A stretch of 64,000 nt of DNA from NCBI GenBank assembly GCA_026874595.1, contig CM049315.1, positions 8,306,664 to 8,370,663 on the forward strand. The letters are read 5' to 3'. The notes under the pieces were generated by a model. That model was given only the letters and a program-made list of their open reading frames with translations. It was not told where the DNA came from and searched no databases. Below, one piece after another: positions 59,784 to 64,000 of this stretch. A program made the translations under genes and the position numbers. Position 1 is the first letter of the stretch, and each line of letters starts with the position of its first letter. The DNA comes from Sipunculus nudus (Eukaryota; Annelida; Sipuncula; Golfingiida; Sipunculidae).

Positions 59784-60268
59784 ATATAAATATATCATAA
59801 AGAAATCATCGATCTAATCCAGGGTGTAGACGTCGTTAATTATTTTGTATGCTGGATTAACTAAGAAACATGCTTTATACTAAATATGGTGGTTTGTGCT
59901 GAATGCGGTAAAAAAATAGTTGTCATGTGCGCGATGGTAGCGCTCGGTAAAAAGGCCCTAACGCTCGGTAGTCCCAAGTATAATGTAAGAATACTGCCCG
60001 TTGTTATAGAGCAGGGTAGCGCTCCGAGTCGGTAAAAAAGTCCGAGCGCTCGGTAGCCCCTTCCGGGTCAGAGCAATCCCTGGTGTTAATCCAGGGTAGC
60101 GCTCGGTAAAAAGTTCCTAGCGCTCGGTAGTCTCGAGTATGTAAGAACACTGCACGTTGTAAGGGCAGGGTAGCGCTCGGTAAAAAGTCCGAGCGCTCGG
60201 TAGCCCCACGCGGATCAGAGCAATGCCTTGTGTGAATCCAGGGTAGCGCTCGGTAAAAAGTCCTACCG
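58560..60268. mobile_element. Foldback-like element built of TACCGAGCGC repeats, 1.7 kb, 10-bp target duplication
   Basis: GGCGTCCGGG is present at 58,550-58,559 and 60,269-60,278, on either side. Left ~330 bp and right ~340 bp are inverted arrays of TACCGAGCGCT ... ACTTTTTACCGAGCGCTACC, about 17 copies in all, with a perfect 22-bp palindrome at 58,590-58,611. The core is microsatellite (CT, TA). No gene. The 10-bp duplication fits MULE-like movement. Confidence 0.85.
59006..59800. repeat. (CT)n and (TA)n microsatellite core
   Basis: Alternating pure CT and TA runs with CTTT-rich stretches; Leu/Ser-rich frames here are compositional. Confidence 0.95.
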
Positions 60269-60470
60269 GGCGTCCGGGTTTTACACACAGCCTTCTACGC
60301 CCGTCTCTATGATTGGCCTGGAGCAGCGGTGCTATAGTAGTGCGGGTACCAGTCTAACTGAACTGTCGTTGCTCGGGTTGGAATGGTTTGGAACCTGACG
60401 GCCGATCTGTACGCCGGCCGACTTGAAACAACACTGAACCTTGCTGCAGTCTTGCAGCGCTGACATATAT

Positions 60471-60590
60471 ATGGTAAACAATTCCATATCACAGAGTCCG
60501 TACGTGGCGGACTACACTGAACCAAACCCTTTACTGTTTGGGTTTCCGTCAACAGCTGAGAAGAGTAACACTTCAGTTGCAGCTTGCACG
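60471..60590 (+). other. Candidate host first coding exon (40 codons) with splice donor
   Basis: ATG at 60,471 opens MVNNSISQSPYVADYTEPNP and continues through LLFGFPSTAEKSNTSVAACT. It then meets GTATGT at 60,591, a good donor in phase 0. It lies just outside the NADAR element and has no repeat partner in the window. In-frame sequence upstream is open back to a TGA at 60,435. I do not recognise the protein and found no second exon before 64,000. Confidence 0.3.
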
Positions 60591-60992
60591 GTATGTTCTT
60601 TCACTTCCAATTTAGTTTATGTTCAAAAATAATTCTGACTGATTATTTACGTGGTCAAGTGCACAAGCCCGAAGCATTGGTAGAAATTTCTGAATTTCAC
60701 ACCGGCCGTTTTAGCCGGGCCCGGTTCGCGCATCATCCACTGCAACCTCCGGCAAGGACCGGGGTAACAACCAGTCACAGTACTAGTACCGGTTTGTATA
60801 GCCATGAAAACATGACACACAGCCGTTGGAGCCACTATAGAACGCAGGCTACGCTTCTATTGAGGAACATGAAAATATAAATAAAACCGTCTCTTCTCAT
60901 TCCCTATTTTAACTCCTACTTTTCCCTGTAGATGTCCCTGCACTCATATCAACTATTCTAACATAAACAACTACTGAATTTCAGAAGTCGCC

Positions 60993-61056
60993 TGAATTGG
61001 GAATCGAACCTACGATCTCCAGACTAGGAGTCCTACAGGCTACTAAGTGAGCCATG
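60993..61056 (-). ncRNA. tRNA-like segment (tRNA-derived SINE head or tRNA pseudogene)
   Basis: The minus strand reads TGGCTCACTTAGTAG (box A-like), CTCC...GGAG around a short anticodon-like loop, and GGTTCGATTCCC (box B). The acceptor ends do not pair and the anticodon loop is 6 bases, so it is not a normal tRNA. Confidence 0.5.
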
Positions 61057-61067
61057 AAGACAAGATA

Positions 61068-61677
61068 CTATGAGTCAGCAGGGGCAATTTTTGTTCATTT
61101 ATATCTGCGATTGAAGCGCCATCTATCGTGAAATGGGGAACCATTTACTATTTGAACAAGAGATTTTAGCTTAAGGTGGGAGCTCCACCCCCACACCCAC
61201 GTTCAGGTGGGGACCCAGGTTCCCTCAACCCCTCCTCCTCTAATATAATAGACCCCAGTTATGAGGATGCAAAATGAAACACAGGAATTTTTCAGGAAAA
61301 TAATTTGTATCGGCCTTTGTCAGGAAACAATTTATGCGACACCCTGTGCATTAGGTACCGGTGGTAGGCTGACTATGAGTCAGCAGGGGCGATTTTTGTT
61401 CATTTATATCTGCAATTGAAGCGCCATCTATCGTGAAATGGGGAACCATTTACTATTTGAACAGGAGATTTTAGCTTAAGGTGGGGGCTTCAGCCCCACA
61501 CCCACGTTCAGGTGGGGACCCAGGTTCCCTCGACCCCTCCTTCTCTAATATAATAGACCCCAGTTATGAGGATGCAAAATGAAACACAGGAATTTTTCAG
61601 GAAAATAATTTGTATCGGCCTTTGTCAGGAAACAATTTATGCGACACCCTGTGCATAAGGTACCGGTGGTAGGCTGC
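61068..61677 (+). repeat. Two tandem copies of a 305-bp sequence
   Basis: CTATGAGTCAGCAGGGGC...GTACCGGTGGTAGGCTG at 61,068-61,372 and 61,373-61,677, ~97% alike. Each has a GAAGCGCCATCTATCG word. Confidence 0.95.
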
Positions 61678-64000
61678 AGCCCGGTTTCTATAGTTCTGCC
61701 CAGCCATTTTTAAATCAACTAACTGGGCCTGGAGTTATGACACCAATCACAATTGGTCATATTTCGTAAGGTGGTCCATTTTCACAAATACATATAAAGC
61801 TAATACTGTTGCCTCTGTTGAATGACAAAGTGCATGTTTTATACATCAACTGAAAGCTTAGAACATACCATTTCTACTGCTGCTATTTGCAGGTAGCTAT
61901 GACAACATCCAGAGTCAACAGGAGGCCCTAAATTTACATATTGAAGTAATTTCTGAATGTCCCCTGTGACATGCTGATCAGCTAAATATGTACATAAAGC
62001 TTAATCAGCACACAAAAGCTGCAGTAACTACATAATACCATATTATTTGCTGGACCTACATGTATTGACTATGTTTTAAAACTATTTACTAATCTCTAAA
62101 TCATTAAAAGAAAAAGCTTCTACCCAAAAAGCCCTTCAAGGTAATGGTGTCCCGTTTCATTTTAGAAAATGACATGAATTTTTCTCAGTGTTGCTAGAGG
62201 ACTCAAAATTCATAATATGGTTTAGAATTGTTCATTACACAATGCTCATAAGTTGTTCTTTTAGGAAAAGTTAACAATAATTACTGTTGTTCATTGCTGG
62301 TTTTACACTTATTTGTCTCAATTTTGGTGAATGCTTTGAACCGCAACCAAATTTTGATAAAACTGAAGAGAGGTTAGCCGTTACTTTGCCCAAACATTTC
62401 AACCAGTAAAGTTTTTTTTTGCTAATGGAGTCCACCACACAAATGCTCATAAATTAAGCTTTAATTTGGTATATCATATTCCTTCTTACTATCATGCAAG
62501 TGTAAAAACCAGACTCCTGAAAATTGGTGAATGAAATGTAACGCCTTATTTACGTCTCAAAAAACTACTTTTAAATCAGCATGTTACTGGACTAAGGAAT
62601 TATATCTCCATTCACTCCTCATTTATCAGGGCAGTCATCATTATAATGAGTGGCAGTGAATCTAGGATTGAGCTGTGGAGGATAAACAAAGCCCGAGGAC
62701 CCAGTGCTCACCTGTAAACATTTGCATTGAAAAAATCAGAAAAAAAAATTTATTTTCATGTGCTGTAAACAGCACTGAATTAAATACTGACCAACAAACA
62801 CAATATCTTTTAGAACAATCTATAAAGCCATTCATTTGCATTAATTCAAATCAGAATGAGACGTCCAAAGGTTAAGGACACTCACACCAAGGTAATGAGC
62901 ACCTGGGCTTAAATGGGCTTGGTCCTCTTATTTAAGGTTTCATCTGATACTACACTTACATTACAAAAGAATTAGCATGATGAAATGGGACTGTTTCATT
63001 AAGGATCAGATGTTTTCTGCTTTCCTTTGAGAAATGAAATCTGGGTCAGTTTACAGGTTAAACAAAAGAGAGATGTGTATACACCATGATTTCCTTATGA
63101 ATGTAGTAGCTAGTGCAATGTCCAATAAAAAAGTAAGACCTCATTTAGGACATTACTGACCACCAAGACATCATACCTGTGCAGTGTACTGTTTTAGTTA
63201 TATTATTTGATGTGAGACCTTGTTTCATGTACATTTGGGTACTTAAAAATTCAAAATTTTTAATGATTCCAAGTTTTTAATCCTTAATTTACCCCTTTTG
63301 ATTTTTGTTGTCTGACCAAAACATTTATCCACAAACATTGACTCTCATACCTATAAAAATTTCAATGTGGCCAAACAAAAAATTTAGAGCTTAATGAAAA
63401 TAATGTTTTCTGTTAATCCTGAAAATTTCAGTTGAATATCTTAAATAGTTCTTGAGATATGTCAGTTTATTATAAAAATACAAACGGGAGAAAAAGCAGT
63501 TTGAAGCTGCAGTTTATATGATTTTGTATAGCATTTAAATATGGTTTTTAATGCCATATTTGGTTAATTAAGGGGTTTTAACCTTGGACATTACTTGTTT
63601 AAATAGACATTAGGCAGAGGTTGAACATATCAACTTTTTCCAAAAATGGTCATTTTGACCCATGTCACTCTTTTTGGACCACCTTGTGAAATGCGACCAT
63701 TTGAACAACTGTTCCAAGACCAAGTGTCGGATAAAAATATTGACTATCTATAGTCTATAGTATAGGCCTAGCAGATAACAGTCAATTTGTCACCACGCTT
63801 GTTTTGTCACCAGTTTACATGTGGTGCCTGTATACCATTATTTTTTTTAGCACAGCCTATCTTTGAACACATCGTATTTGTTTAACGATTGTCTAAAACA
63901 TCTTTACGGTAAAGGATCACGTGCTCTAGGGGAAATCCCTCTTTAATATTCATCGAATAGAACTACTGTTGTATTTCTGACATCGATCCCTTCATAACTG
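61678..64000. other. AT-rich DNA, no gene recognised
   Basis: No frame with motifs (the 66-codon frame at 62,675 is unremarkable). No repeat partner in the window. It would be intron if the 60,471 exon is real. Confidence 0.45.

Larger units (their letters stand above)
55763..60358 (+). mobile_element. TIR element carrying a NADAR-SGNH gene, with two nested insertions, 4.6 kb
   Basis: Ends GTAGACTGGTACCC and GGGTACCAGTCTAAC are flanked by TGAACT(GT) (55,757 and 60,359). The outer TIR reads through GTGTGTAAAACCCGGACGCC into long inner TIRs 56,257-~56,700 and ~58,110-58,559, ~450 bp and nearly identical. The left outer TIR is broken by a MITE (55,817-56,241) and the right by a foldback element (58,560-60,268). 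The only gene seen is 56,751-57,746; no transposase. Without insertions it would be about 2.5 kb. Confidence 0.8.

Overview
The window looks like a marine invertebrate nuclear genome, AT-rich and intron-bearing. The grounds are spliced genes with GT-AG introns, AATAAA signals, a LINE endonuclease, SWIM/PHD/Ulp1 domains, long microsatellites and minisatellites, poly-C tracts, and a frequent TAGGCCTA-type word that I associate with echinoderm-like or other marine invertebrate DNA. The phylum cannot be fixed from the sequence. Almost all of the 64 kb is mobile or tandemly repeated DNA. No complete host gene is visible; two short candidate first exons (near 18.5 kb and 60.5 kb) are the only hints of host genes.

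Layout. 1-784: 5' part of a LINE open reading frame (minus strand) with an endonuclease domain. 0.9-8.4 kb: tandem ~330-bp repeats arranged in a ~1.93-kb higher-order unit, carrying CTCF-like sites and nuclear-receptor-type TGACCT arrays. 9,543-17,719: a Mutator-like (MULE) transposon with ~780-bp terminal inverted repeats (TIRs), a 10-bp target duplication and a decayed transposase. 17.7-18.8 kb: a unique patch with a TATA box and splice donor. 18.8-31.6 kb: a huge inverted-repeat structure whose arms carry a 45-bp minisatellite, enclosing a GATAAG-rich tract and several 170-340-bp tandem arrays; one arm is interrupted by a 617-bp MITE. 32,557-34,681: a TIR element with a 12-bp target duplication. 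35-36.8 kb: copies of the 23-24 kb array. 38,981-40,775: minus-strand SWIM / AT-hook / Ulp1-like protease / PHD gene remnant with one frameshift. 42,842-46,216: element with long TIRs. 48,040-54,247: a 6.2-kb DNA transposon with long TIRs and a five-exon gene. 55,763-60,358: a TIR element carrying an intact NADAR-SGNH fusion gene, itself hit by two younger elements. 60.4-64 kb: mostly unique sequence with a tRNA-like segment and a 305-bp duplication.

The two most interesting objects are the five-exon transposon gene at 48-53.6 kb and the NADAR-SGNH element. The first has every splice phase and reading frame preserved, but six internal stop codons that are all TAG. The second is a TIR element whose only visible gene is an apparent NAD/ADP-ribose enzyme fused to an esterase-like domain, with no transposase. 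Family assignments come from motif recognition by eye; none was tested by database search.
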